DNA of 20,784 bases from the NCBI GenBank assembly GCA_964482435.1, contig CAYZXL010000074.1, positions 1 to 20,784 of the forward strand. Direction: 5' to 3'. The stretch is from CAYZXL01 sp964482435. Its GTDB lineage: Bacteria; Auribacterota; JABMQX01. Positions 1-7,615 of this stretch are shown here, one piece after another (position 1 is the first letter of the stretch; the number at the start of each line of letters is the position of its first letter). The notes beneath the pieces were generated by a model that was given only the letters and a program-made list of their open reading frames with translations, ran no database searches and was not told the origin of the DNA. Both the position numbers and the translations under genes were made by a program.

Positions 1-356
1 AAGATGCTCACATAAAGAATCCGAAAAATTCAGTTGACGCCCGCTTTCATAGATGGCATTATCGTGGCACGGGCAGCTCGCCCGTGATTCTGGTGCCTTG
101 GTGTCTTTGTGGCTGGGAGGTGTTGCCGCGTTGACAAAACAGAGGGGGAACACACTGTTGGCAGCCGGTCGTCATCGAGGCGGCGGGTCCCGGGGAGCGT
201 GTTTGCGACGGCTCCGCCCACAGGTCGGGGGCGAAACGGTCGGACCCCTGCCCAAGCCCAGGACGGACCTTGACGCGGGGATACAGACGTACCGTTTCTC
301 AGCTCTGTCGCCAGGCACGCAACCTCGCCAAATCCGTCCCAGCCCAGCCGGATGCG
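1..356. other. non-coding flank at the left window edge
   Basis: I see no convincing gene here. The overlapping open frames on both strands are low-complexity in content and match no family I recognise. The stretch lies downstream of the stop codon of the beta-helix gene. It contains a perfect 7-bp stem hairpin at 68-86, followed at 91-114 by a sequence resembling one arm of the common 'CACCAAGGCACCA' type dispersed repeat. No T-rich terminator is evident. Confidence 0.5.
68..86. repeat. small perfect hairpin CACGGGC/GCCCGTG
   Basis: CACGGGC (68-74) is followed by the 5-nt loop AGCTC and the exact complement GCCCGTG (80-86). It is not followed by a T-run, so a rho-independent terminator is unlikely. 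Similar 'cacgggc...gcccgtg' motifs occur as dispersed repeats in several environmental bacterial genomes. That statement is from memory and was not searched. Confidence 0.45.
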
Positions 357-1799
357 TCACGGGTTTTCGAGAATGCGGTAGAAGCGCCGGGGGAGAAGAG
401 ACGGCGGAAGACCTGTGAGGGACCCATCGTCAATCCAGGAGGTTGTCGTGTTCCCGGAGGAGGGGAAAGCGCTGAGGGCGAGATGCCAGGTGAGGAGCTC
501 GTCGGTGTAGAAGATGGAGTAGGTCTTGTCGGCGAGGGAGCTCCAGGTGAAGGTGGTCTGGTGGGGTTCCGGGCCGGGGGTCAGGTCGTTGATGTAGAAC
601 TCGTACGCCCCCATATCAACTCTGAGGCTCCTTCCGCCGAACATTATCCTGTGCATCCCCACGATGTCCGTCTCCGGCAACTCCGGATCATTGAACCCCG
701 CATCAACGCACCGCGAATCCGGCAAAAGCCGAAAATCCCCATTCTCCGCATCCACAAACCTCGGCTCCTCACTTATGTTCCCCTCCCCTCCCCCAGTCCA
801 ATCCTGAATGCAGGAATACGTTGGCACGCTTGAAACATGGAGCTGGGGAGACTCCAGGGGTGAGACATTGCCCCAGATGACGTTGTTGGCGACGGTCCCG
901 CGGCAGCGCGAGAGGCCGGGCCCGTCCAACGAGGAGTTCCCAACGATCACGTTGTTCAGGATTGTGCCCGCGCACCAGTCAAGCGCACCACCATCGGATG
1001 GGGCTGAGTTGCGAGAAATGGCGTTGTTCCGGATCATCCCATCGCAGGCACACAGGGCTCCGCCCACGGCATGGGACATAATTGTCCAAGGGTCGTAATT
1101 TGCCGAATTCCGCGCGATGGTGTTGCTCTCAATGAGCCCATCGCAGTCATATAGTCCCCCGCCGAAGCTTACCTCCAGCCCCTCGGCGCGGTTCTCTATG
1201 ATGACGTTGTTGCGGATGATCCCGTCGCAGAAGGCAATTCCGCCCCCGCCGCCCTGGTCGGCGTCGGCGACATTGTTACAGATCACATTGTTCTCGATCG
1301 TGGCGTGGGTATGGCCTCCCCAGGTGGACCCGTATATGCCAGCAGCAAAGGGCGCTCTGCCGTTTCGGATGGTAAACCCCGAAAGGACGCAGGTTCCGTT
1401 CTCCGTGCCGCAGAAGCTGACGACGCGCGTGCGGCCCGCTCCATCGAGGATCGTCGTAGCGACGACACGGGGGTCAAGCGGATTCACACTTCGAAGCACG
1501 ATATTCTTGCCGGGGAGCGCCACGGCCGCGGATCCGAGGGGCTCCCCCGCGGCACCGCGCTCGCGCCCCGGCGCCGATGTGGCCTCCGTCCAGGTGGAAT
1601 AGACCCCGGGGGCGACGATGACAGTGTCACCCTCCTGCGCGGCGTTTGTCCCCTGCCTCACTGTCTTGAATGCTGTCTCCCACGACATGCCGTCGCCGGA
1701 CTCGGCCACCGAACTGCTGACGTACCATGTCGTTCCCAGGCAGCTTGCCGCGATGGTACAAACCGCCATCACAATGCCGGTCGCTAATAAAGTGCGCAT
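357..1799 (-). CDS. exported right-handed parallel beta-helix repeat protein
   Basis: This 480-residue protein has an N-terminal signal peptide (basic MR, then hydrophobic to about residue 20). Mature chain starts such as GTTWYVSS and the phrase 'GDTVIVAPGVY' are typical of secreted right-handed beta-helix (PbH1/DUF1565-like) proteins. Residues 137-315 form the helix, with 'LSGFTIRNG' and 'NNVI' coils. Five consecutive coils (about 185-310) each carry GG-x-L/I-x-x-C-x-G-x-I-x-x-N, placing Cys at 191, 219, 252, 276 and 299. Residues about 345-402 ('DFRLLPDSRCVDAG', 'DMGAYEF') are the usual closing segment of such proteins. Residues about 413-478 look like a small C-terminal beta-sandwich ending 'RRFYRI'. 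The start is backed by AGGAG upstream of the ATG. The gene follows the 1838-2512 gene by 38 bp and is probably co-transcribed. Substrate is unknown; surface polysaccharide binding or cleavage is only a possibility. Confidence 0.85.
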   Translation of the reverse strand: MRTLLATGIVMAVCTIAASCLGTTWYVSSSVAESGDGMSWETAFKTVRQGTNAAQEGDTVIVAPGVYSTWTEATSAPGRERGAAGEPLGSAAVALPGKNIVLRSVNPLDPRVVATTILDGAGRTRVVSFCGTENGTCVLSGFTIRNGRAPFAAGIYGSTWGGHTHATIENNVICNNVADADQGGGGGIAFCDGIIRNNVIIENRAEGLEVSFGGGLYDCDGLIESNTIARNSANYDPWTIMSHAVGGALCACDGMIRNNAISRNSAPSDGGALDWCAGTILNNVIVGNSSLDGPGLSRCRGTVANNVIWGNVSPLESPQLHVSSVPTYSCIQDWTGGGEGNISEEPRFVDAENGDFRLLPDSRCVDAGFNDPELPETDIVGMHRIMFGGRSLRVDMGAYEFYINDLTPGPEPHQTTFTWSSLADKTYSIFYTDELLTWHLALSAFPSSGNTTTSWIDDGSLTGLPPSLLPRRFYRILENP

Positions 1800-1837
1800 C
1801 TGTTATTCTCCTGATACATCTGCGGCCCGGCACCGTG

Positions 1838-2512
1838 CTACGGCGCCTTGAAGCACCTTATGGACGCGATATACACGCGCCTCGGCTCCTCACCCTCCTT
1901 GCCCTGGACCTGCGCTCCGATTTGCCAGTCGTAGTCGGTCTCGCCCGGAGCGACATGGAAGGTGCCCCGCACGAAGTAAGCTCTTCGATCCGTTCCTACG
2001 CTCTGGTCAACCCTCGTCAGGACGTACTCCTGATACTCCCTATCCTCTTCGGTAATGCGATTGGGGCGCGGCTCCTGGTCACCGGTGTAAATGGCGAGGG
2101 GGAGCACCGCAGGCGTGACGTCGCCCCCGTCGGTAAACGCGAGGAACTCCAGGGCGTAGTCGCATTCGTCGTCCGGGAGGACGACGGTCTGCCAGAGGCG
2201 CCTCGGGTCAGCAGAGGCATTCCAGCATTTGATGCTCATGGAATCGCTGCGGAGAGGGGACTGGAAGGTTCGGATCCATGCCCCGTCGAGAGTCCATTTC
2301 TGAAGCCTGTCGCGGAACCAATCGGTGGTCAGGAAGGTGGCTGGGGAGGGCGGCGTGATGCATGCGCCGCAGCGACTCCAATTGAGGCCTGGCCTTTCGC
2401 TGGTCTTTTCGATAAGTCTCTCCCGCCCGAGGAGTTGAAAAAGAAGCACCGGGATCGGGGCGCGAAGAGATCTGGCCTGCACTCTCGCCGCGGTCAAATT
2501 GTCCGGTCTCAT
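1838..2512 (-). CDS. hypothetical protein with possible C-terminal beta-sandwich (CBM-like)
   Basis: This 224-residue protein matches no family I can name. I chose the ATG at 2512 because it follows a strong GGAGGGGAG ribosome site. A longer frame starting at 2590 would begin upstream of the predicted transcription start. Residues about 65-224 alternate beta-type segments (WTLDGAW, LWQTVVLPDDECDYALEF, AYFVRGTFHV, DYDWQIGAQV). That pattern resembles carbohydrate-binding-module jelly rolls (CBM4/9-like), but I see no diagnostic motif. Residues 1-60 are Arg/Pro-rich with no clear signal peptide, which is odd for a partner of an exported protein; an early frameshift or wrong start is possible. 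It is the first gene of a two-gene unit with the beta-helix gene. Confidence 0.6.
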   Translation of the reverse strand: MRPDNLTAARVQARSLRAPIPVLLFQLLGRERLIEKTSERPGLNWSRCGACITPPSPATFLTTDWFRDRLQKWTLDGAWIRTFQSPLRSDSMSIKCWNASADPRRLWQTVVLPDDECDYALEFLAFTDGGDVTPAVLPLAIYTGDQEPRPNRITEEDREYQEYVLTRVDQSVGTDRRAYFVRGTFHVAPGETDYDWQIGAQVQGKEGEEPRRVYIASIRCFKAP

Positions 2513-2568
2513 CTTCTCTCCCCTCCATTTTTGCCTGCGCGGCAAATTCGTTTTGCCACGCACAGTTC

Positions 2569-2597
2569 TGTATAACGCCCGCAGAGCCACAAGTCAA
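2569..2597 (-). promoter_or_regulatory. sigma70-type promoter for the 2512-357 gene pair
   Basis: On the minus strand, TTGACT (complement of 2592-2597) is separated by exactly 17 nt from TATACA (complement of 2569-2574). Both hexamers are 5/6 matches to consensus. The expected transcription start near 2560 lies about 50 nt before the ATG at 2512, which supports that start over the longer frame. Confidence 0.7.
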
Positions 2598-2902
2598 GCC
2601 CATCTTTTGGGATCGTGCCCGTTCGCAGCGGTCCCTGTCCTCTCGCGAATGCAGACCTGACGCAGAGAAGGAATCAAGGCAGAGGTTTGCGGGCACGTGG
2701 AACTGCGGCGCGTGTCAAAAAGAGAGGAACCCCGGCTCCCCGAAAGACGTATAAATGCGTGAAAAGGAGGAGAAATTGGGGTTCGTCCCGAGTGGCGGAC
2801 GCCGGGAAATCTTAGAGGGATTGCCGGGTGGCGCTCGCCAATAAGGGAACGAAAAAAGCTTCGTGGGAAAGGAATTAACGCTTAACTCAGGAGGGCGTGA
2901 AA
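2598..2902. other. divergent intergenic region, beta-sandwich gene / PDZ-HSP20 gene
   Basis: No gene is supported here. The region should carry the promoter of the PDZ-HSP20 gene, but I could not find a convincing sigma70 or sigma32 match. There is also no CIRCE element (TTAGCACTC-N9-GAGTGCTAA). The right end carries the AGGAGGG ribosome site (2889-2895) that sets the ATG at 2903. Confidence 0.5.
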
Positions 2903-3937
2903 ATGGGCAAGGTCTCAGGAACAAAACTCGTTGTTTTCGGTGCAGTGGTCGCGGCGATTCTCGGCTTGGTGACCTGGGGTTTCAGCGCGCTGAAGAGCGC
3001 CATTGGAGAAGGGTCGCTTTGCTTCGCCGCTGAGGGTGAGGTCGAAGGGGCGTTCGGTGGCGTCGGGCTTCAGATAACGAAGAAGGACGGAGCGATAGTC
3101 GTCGTCGAGGCCATGAAGGACAAGCCGGCCCAGAAGGCGGGAGTCGAGGCCGGCGACCAGATTGTCAAAATCAACGATGAGGCGCTCGGAGACGACCCCG
3201 TCCTTGAGGACATCGTGAAGAAGCTGCGAGGCGAGCCAGGGAGCGAAGTCACTGTGGCTGTTAAGCGAGGAGAGGAAACGAAGTCCTTCACAATCAAGCG
3301 AGAGAAGATAGAGGTCCCGGCGCCGGAGTTCAGGGTCATCAGGAAAGGACCAAGCGGCATCGAAGAGCTGGAGCCGCAGGAGCTTTGGCCGTTTGGGCAG
3401 GGCAGCCCGTTTGTGTGGGGTGGAGACAAGAAGACTCTTGAGGAATACAGGGAAGCTCTTCGGAGACTTCGTGAAGCACAGAGGAGGTTGTGGCGGTCGG
3501 CGCCACGACAGGCGCCTTTCTGGGGCCCGGGTGTCCCGGAGGGCGTTTTCCGTGTTCCTCCTCCGGATTTCGTGCCTGAGGCAAAAGAGTTCCGCATGGA
3601 CATGGATGTCCGCGAAACCGACGATGCCATCACAATCAAGTGCGACATGCCGGGCATGAAAAAGGAGGACATTGACATTAGCCTCAAGGGGAAACTCCTG
3701 ACGATTAAAGGCTCGCGAAACGTCGAAGAGGAAACAAAGGACGAAAAAGGGAAAATCATTCGCAAGGAAAGAAGGTTCGGCAGCTTCACCCGCAGCTTCA
3801 CGGTCCCCGGAAAGGTCAAGTCAGAGGACATCAAGACCTCTTACGCCGCCGGCGTCCTGACGATAGTCATCCCGAAGGAGCCACCGAAGCCGGAAGAGGA
3901 GGAAAAGGAGATAAAGATTAATATCGGCACGATTTGA
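2903..3937 (+). CDS. membrane-anchored PDZ-alpha-crystallin (HSP20) fusion chaperone
   Basis: This 344-residue protein has three parts. Residues 8-30 form one hydrophobic segment (uncleaved anchor or signal peptide). Residues about 51-135 are a PDZ domain of the CtpA/DegP type ('KAGVEAGDQIVKINDE', 'LRGEPGSEVTVAVKR'). After a charged, proline- and aromatic-rich linker, residues about 229-325 are an alpha-crystallin domain ('DMPGMKKEDIDISL', 'FTRSFTVPG', 'AAGVLTIVIPK'). The tail has the IxI-type motif IKINI (337-341) that sHSPs use for oligomer contacts. Small HSPs hold unfolding proteins without ATP. Here the anchor and PDZ imply action at the envelope, perhaps on exposed C-termini; that is inference. 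There is no protease domain. The ATG at 2903 is preferred over the GTG at 2897 because AGGAGGG lies 7-8 nt upstream of it. The gene stands alone. Confidence 0.9.
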   Translation: MGKVSGTKLVVFGAVVAAILGLVTWGFSALKSAIGEGSLCFAAEGEVEGAFGGVGLQITKKDGAIVVVEAMKDKPAQKAGVEAGDQIVKINDEALGDDPVLEDIVKKLRGEPGSEVTVAVKRGEETKSFTIKREKIEVPAPEFRVIRKGPSGIEELEPQELWPFGQGSPFVWGGDKKTLEEYREALRRLREAQRRLWRSAPRQAPFWGPGVPEGVFRVPPPDFVPEAKEFRMDMDVRETDDAITIKCDMPGMKKEDIDISLKGKLLTIKGSRNVEEETKDEKGKIIRKERRFGSFTRSFTVPGKVKSEDIKTSYAAGVLTIVIPKEPPKPEEEEKEIKINIGTI

Positions 3938-4015
3938 GAGCGCGTTTGAGTGATAGAGCGTGCCGAGTGAATAGTTAACCGAGTCCCGGCCGGTTTGGCA
4001 CTGCGACAAAAAGAG

Positions 4016-4047
4016 GCGGCGCATCGGGCAGAAGTCCGATGCGCCGT
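4016..4047 (-). terminator. strong stem-loop terminator downstream of purM, possibly bidirectional
   Basis: GGCGCATCGG (4018-4027) pairs perfectly with CCGATGCGCC (4036-4045) around an 8-nt loop. C4017-G4046 and a G-U pair extend the stem. Read on the minus strand it is followed by 'gcctctttttg', a T-run that fits termination of purM. On the plus strand only 'gtttc' follows, so termination of the PDZ-HSP20 transcript is less certain. It lies between the two convergent stop codons. Confidence 0.8.
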
Positions 4048-4124
4048 TTCATGCCCTCAGCTCACCGCTGCCTGACCAACACTGAGTCACGAGGCACTCG
4101 CGGCAAATGGGGCTTTGGGTGCTT

Positions 4125-5213
4125 TCAGGATTTGACGAACTTATCACCCCGGGAGACAAGACGGACTTCCGGAAGCGCCACTTTTCGTTCCGGATCGCGC
4201 ACCGCATAACCGAGGCATCTTGCCGGCGTGTCATGCTTTTTCGCTATTCGCGCAACCTTATCAACATCTCCCTCCGGGCAGACCACGCAGAAGCCAATCC
4301 CCATGTTGAAAACGCGATACATTTCCTCGACAGCAACGCCGCCCTTTTCCTGAATCAGCCGGAAAATCGGCTTCGGCTTCGGAAGAGACCCGAGAATGAA
4401 ACCAACCTCCGCCTCTACCCGCGCCACGTTCAGCAGTCCGTCGCCGGTGATGTGGCTGAGGGCTTTGATTCGCACTCCTTCCTGAAGCATCTCCATGACC
4501 TGCGGCACGTATATCCTCGTCGGCTCTAACAGCTCCTCCCCGATGGTTCGCCCGAGTTCCGGGACATGCTTGTCGGGGGGCCAGCCGAGCTTGTCGAAAA
4601 AGACCTTCCGCGCGAGGGTCAGCCCGTTGCTATGGATTCCGCTGCTTGCCATTCCAACCACCACGTCCCCCTCCTGAACTTCCTTCCCGATGATAATCTT
4701 ATCTACGTCAACGAATCCGACTGCCGTGCCAGCGAGGTCGAGCCCCTTGCCTTCCTGTTTCCCCCTTATCATGTCTTTGAGCTGGGCGGTTTCACCGCCG
4801 CAGATGCTGATGTTTGCCTGTCTTGCCCCTTCCGCCAGCCCTTTGCCAATTTGGCTAAGGATTTCGGCGTCGAGCTTCTCCGCGGCTATGTAATTGACCA
4901 TTGCGATTGGTTCTGCGCCGACGCACAGGACATCGTTGACGTTCATTGCCACGCAGTCTATTCCGACCGTGTCGTATTTTCCGAGCATTTCCGCCACGAG
5001 CATCTTCGTGCCGACACCGTCAGTTGAAATCGCCAGCCCTTTTCCCCCGCCGAGGTCAAGGACATTCGCGAAGTGCCGCAGGCTCAAAAGCGGACGCCCG
5101 GGAAGCCCCTTCCTCAGGTCGAACGTGCCGGTAACGTGCCGCAGGAGCCCCTTCATCAACGATTCTTTCAGGTCGGTCTCCACGCCCGCTCTCGAATAGG
5201 TCATCTCCTCCAT
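4125..5213 (-). CDS. purM: phosphoribosylformylglycinamidine cyclo-ligase (AIR synthetase)
   Basis: PurM converts formylglycinamidine ribonucleotide to aminoimidazole ribonucleotide with ATP, the fifth step of purine synthesis, in the cytosol. The 362-residue length is normal for the family. Clear PurM signatures are 'STDGVGTKMLVAEML', 'GIDCVAMNVNDVLCVGAEP', 'ICGGETAQLKDMI', 'GMASSGIHSNGLTLAR', 'SHITGDGLLNVAR' and 'FNMGIGF'. Two starts are possible: the ATG at 5213 with GAGGAGGAG upstream, or the Met 3 codons later with GGAGG directly before it. I keep the first. It lies 57 bp downstream of ispD on the same strand, so the two are probably co-transcribed. Other pur genes are not in the window. 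Confidence 0.95.
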   Translation of the reverse strand: MEEMTYSRAGVETDLKESLMKGLLRHVTGTFDLRKGLPGRPLLSLRHFANVLDLGGGKGLAISTDGVGTKMLVAEMLGKYDTVGIDCVAMNVNDVLCVGAEPIAMVNYIAAEKLDAEILSQIGKGLAEGARQANISICGGETAQLKDMIRGKQEGKGLDLAGTAVGFVDVDKIIIGKEVQEGDVVVGMASSGIHSNGLTLARKVFFDKLGWPPDKHVPELGRTIGEELLEPTRIYVPQVMEMLQEGVRIKALSHITGDGLLNVARVEAEVGFILGSLPKPKPIFRLIQEKGGVAVEEMYRVFNMGIGFCVVCPEGDVDKVARIAKKHDTPARCLGYAVRDPERKVALPEVRLVSRGDKFVKS

Positions 5214-5270
5214 ACGATGCTCTCCTCCTCTCTCGCGTCGCCGGACGCCCCAGCGTTCACGGACTTCTCC

Positions 5271-6002
5271 TCAACTCTTTGCTCGAGGCTTGTCTCTCAG
5301 AATCAAAGATGCTACATCCAGGTCTCGCCCGGTTGTCACCTTCACGTTCTCAGGGGGGCCCTCGACGAGCTTCACCTTCCTGCCGAGGCGCAGGACGAGC
5401 TGCACGTCGTCCGTAGCGTCTCGCACTCCATCGCGTCTCGCTTTCCTGTGCCCCTCCCATATCAAATCGAGCCGAAAAACCTGCGGCGTTTGTGCGTTGA
5501 AAAGGCTCTGCCTGTCCGGAATAGAGACGATGAACCCCTTTCTCGTCTCAAGGAGGGTATCCGTTGTCCTGGTGGCGACAGCTGCTGCCCCATGTTGCTT
5601 CGCCTCCCGAACGGACTTTTCCACGGTCTCCGGAGTCACGAGCGGACGGGCAGCGTCGTGAATGGCGACGAGCGCCACATCCCCTCTTCTCGCCAGCCAC
5701 TCGACTGCTTTGAAAGACGAATCCTGCCGCGTTTTTCCTCCGACGATAACCTTTGTGGGCAACCGGAGCTTCTGAGAGTCAAGGATGCACTTCATTCTGG
5801 CGGTCATCCCGGGCGGCACAACCACCACAATCTCGTCTATTGAAGAGCAGCCATCGAACGTCTTGATGGAATATAGAAACACTGGTTTGCCTCCCAGGTC
5901 CAGGAATTGTTTCGGTCCCCTGTTGGAAGGCATTCTTGTTCCCTTCCCTGCTCCCAAGATGACTCCGATTATTTTACCGCCCTGGTCTTTCTTATCCCTC
6001 AT
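5271..6002 (-). CDS. ispD: 2-C-methyl-D-erythritol 4-phosphate cytidylyltransferase
   Basis: IspD joins CTP and methylerythritol phosphate to make CDP-methylerythritol in the MEP isoprenoid pathway. Near the N-terminus is the nucleotide loop 'GVILGAGKGTRM' followed by 'PKQFLDLGGKPVFLYSI'. Later come 'VAIHDAARPLVTP', 'TRTTDTLLE', 'NAQTPQVFR', 'DATDDVQLV' and 'TTGRDLDVA', all standard IspD landmarks. The frame is open upstream to 6086, giving up to 271 residues. I use the Met at 6002 (243 residues) because it sits 9 residues before the conserved core, as in the family. No ribosome site clearly favours any of the three possible starts. It is the upstream gene of the ispD-purM pair. There is no IspF fusion. 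Confidence 0.92.
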   Translation of the reverse strand: MRDKKDQGGKIIGVILGAGKGTRMPSNRGPKQFLDLGGKPVFLYSIKTFDGCSSIDEIVVVVPPGMTARMKCILDSQKLRLPTKVIVGGKTRQDSSFKAVEWLARRGDVALVAIHDAARPLVTPETVEKSVREAKQHGAAAVATRTTDTLLETRKGFIVSIPDRQSLFNAQTPQVFRLDLIWEGHRKARRDGVRDATDDVQLVLRLGRKVKLVEGPPENVKVTTGRDLDVASLILRDKPRAKS

Positions 6003-6175
6003 GGCAGTCAGTAGGAGGTATCGCTTCTCTTTCCGCATGATAACAGAGGCTTCGCCCCCCCGACAATTAAATTTCGCCCAACCCACGTAAGCCCTCAGTC
6101 ACTGGCGGACTCACCGCAGTCGCTCATGAGCTTCGCACACCCGGAGACCATGAAAATCCTGCTATCAACCCTGTT

Positions 6176-6252
6176 TTTTCTCGCCAAGACGCTAAGACGC
6201 CAGGAATTCATGGGGCTTGCTCCTTTGCGTCCTTCGCGGCTTTGCGAGAAAG
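6176..6252. repeat. imperfect inverted repeat, 'cgccaagacgc' type
   Basis: The left arm (6176-6203) begins TTTCTCGCCAAGACGC. The right arm (6222-6252) read in reverse begins CTTTCTCGCAAAGCCGCG. The arms align over about 28 nt with several mismatches around an 18-nt centre. This resembles the widespread dispersed palindromes of the 'TTCTCGCAAAGACGCAAAG' kind seen in many environmental genomes (recalled, not searched). Confidence 0.7.
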
Positions 6253-6298
6253 GGTCCGCGTCCGAATGGTGGCCGCGTAGCGGTTATTTTCAGGGCAG

Positions 6299-6361
6299 TC
6301 CGCGGAGATCGCAGAGGGACGTCTGCGTTGTCCACTCCATTCTCTGTGTTCTCTGCGGTGA
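6299..6361. repeat. imperfect inverted repeat, 'accgcagag' type, copy 1
   Basis: The left arm GCGGAGATCGCAGAGGGA (from 6302) matches the reverse complement of the right arm (6341-6361, ending 'ctctgcggtga') with a few mismatches. A second copy of the same type lies at 11871-11945. Neither has a coding frame of its own. Confidence 0.7.
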
Positions 6362-6405
6362 GTTCCCCATGTGGCTGAGGGATTGCTCGCGCGGCTCTTT
6401 TTGTA

Positions 6406-6435
6406 TTGCTTTGGCGCGGGGCCGTGTGGTTTAAT
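6406..6435 (+). promoter_or_regulatory. possible mreB promoter
   Basis: TTGCTT (6406-6411) and TTTAAT (6430-6435) are spaced by 18 nt, about 145 nt before the mreB ATG. The match is moderate and could be chance. No better candidate was seen in the gap. Confidence 0.35.
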
Positions 6436-6580
6436 CACGTCCGAGAATGATTGTCCGGGCATGTGACCGGGGGAGGCGCTCATACTCGGGCCATCGAGAG
6501 GGCCTGAGGTGCACCCTGCCGTCAACGCCCGGAAAAAAAGACGAGTTATCGGGCTCCGCTATTTTCAAGGAGGAGTTTCG

Positions 6581-7615
6581 ATGTTTCTAAACAAGCTTTT
6601 GGGTTTTTTCTCCAACGACATGGGCATTGACCTCGGAACGGCGAACACCGTCGTGTACGTGAAGGGGAAGGGAATTGTGTTGAATGAGCCGTCGGTCGTC
6701 GCCATCCTGAAGGACACTAACCGGATCCTCGCCGTCGGGAATGAAGCAAAGAGGATGATCGGGCGAACGCCGGGGTCCATCGTTGCGATGCGCCCGCTGA
6801 AGGACGGCGTCATCGCCGATTTCGAGATCACCGAGAACATGATCAGCTACTTCATACAGAAGGTCCATAACCGCAGGCGCCTGAACCGGCCCCGGGTGGT
6901 CATAGGCGTTCCGTCAGGGATTACCCAGGTGGAAAAGAGAGCTGTCGAGGAAAGCGCGACTCGAGCCGGGGCAAGGGATGTGTTTCTCATCGAGGAGCCG
7001 ATGGCAGGAGCGATAGGTGTCGGGCTGCCGGTTGACGAGCCCGCAGGCAACATGATTGTTGACATCGGCGGCGGCACGACGGAAGTTGCCATCATCTCCC
7101 TCGGCGGAATTGTCTTCAGTCGGAGCGTGAGAGTCGGTGGCGACGAGATGGACGAAGCCATCATCCTGTACATAAAGCGAAGTTACAACCTGATGATTGG
7201 CGAGAGAACCGCCGAGCAGATTAAGATAGACGTCGGGGCGGCCATACCGCTCGACGAGCCGCTGACCATGGAGGTGAAAGGGCGAGACCTGGTCGCGGGC
7301 CTTCCGAAAACCCTCACCGTCAATTCCGAAGAAATCCGCGAAGCTCTCGCGGAACCGGTTTCAACCATCGTCGAGTCCGTCCGCATTTCACTGGAGCGAT
7401 GTCCGCCGGAACTTTCCGCTGACCTCGTTGACAGGGGGATTGTGATGGTCGGCGGAGGGTCCCTTCTGAGAGGACTCGACAAGCTTCTTTCCAAGGAGAC
7501 GGGACTTCCCGTGCACGTTGCGGACGACCCGCTGAGCGCGGTGGCGCTTGGGACGGGAAAGGTCGTCGAGAACCTCCATTACCTCAAGGAACTGCGAAGC
7601 CGCGGGAAAAGGTGA
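6581..7615 (+). CDS. mreB: rod-shape-determining actin homologue MreB
   Basis: MreB is the bacterial actin that polymerises at the inner membrane and directs lateral peptidoglycan synthesis. The 344-residue length is typical. The N-terminus 'MFLNKLLGFFSND' is an amphipathic membrane-binding helix. It is followed by the phosphate-1 motif GIDLGTANT (15-23), 'VVAMRPLKDGVIADFEIT', 'VIGVPSGIT', 'EEPMAGAIGVGLPV', the phosphate-2 motif DIGGGTTEVA (about 160-170) and the adenosine motif 'VMVGGGSLLRGLD'. I chose the ATG at 6581 because AAGGAGGAG lies just upstream; the frame before it is not conserved. MreC/MreD do not follow. The next gene is convergent, so this mreB stands alone here. The organism is probably rod-shaped. 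Confidence 0.97.
   Translation: MFLNKLLGFFSNDMGIDLGTANTVVYVKGKGIVLNEPSVVAILKDTNRILAVGNEAKRMIGRTPGSIVAMRPLKDGVIADFEITENMISYFIQKVHNRRRLNRPRVVIGVPSGITQVEKRAVEESATRAGARDVFLIEEPMAGAIGVGLPVDEPAGNMIVDIGGGTTEVAIISLGGIVFSRSVRVGGDEMDEAIILYIKRSYNLMIGERTAEQIKIDVGAAIPLDEPLTMEVKGRDLVAGLPKTLTVNSEEIREALAEPVSTIVESVRISLERCPPELSADLVDRGIVMVGGGSLLRGLDKLLSKETGLPVHVADDPLSAVALGTGKVVENLHYLKELRSRGKR

Larger units (their letters stand above)
6003..6580. other. divergent ispD/mreB intergenic region rich in dispersed repeats
   Basis: No gene is supported in this stretch of about 580 nt, apart from a possible longer N-terminus of ispD up to 6086. It holds two imperfect inverted repeats (6176-6252 and 6299-6361) listed separately. 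Near 6406-6435 there is a possible mreB promoter. The frame running through it into mreB lacks homology before the mreB ATG at 6581. Confidence 0.55.

Noticed and set aside
53..833. Plus-strand frames at 53-418 and 270-833
   Set aside because: They have no homology and no ribosome site. The second is mostly antisense to the beta-helix gene.
2598..2902. Heat-shock operator (CIRCE) or sigma32 promoter before the PDZ-HSP20 gene
   Set aside because: I looked for TTAGCACTC-N9-GAGTGCTAA and CTTGAA...CCCCAT and found neither.
6003..6086. N-terminal extension of IspD to the GTG at 6086
   Set aside because: It would add 28 residues before the conserved nucleotide loop that family members do not have. 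It cannot be fully excluded because no start has a good ribosome site.
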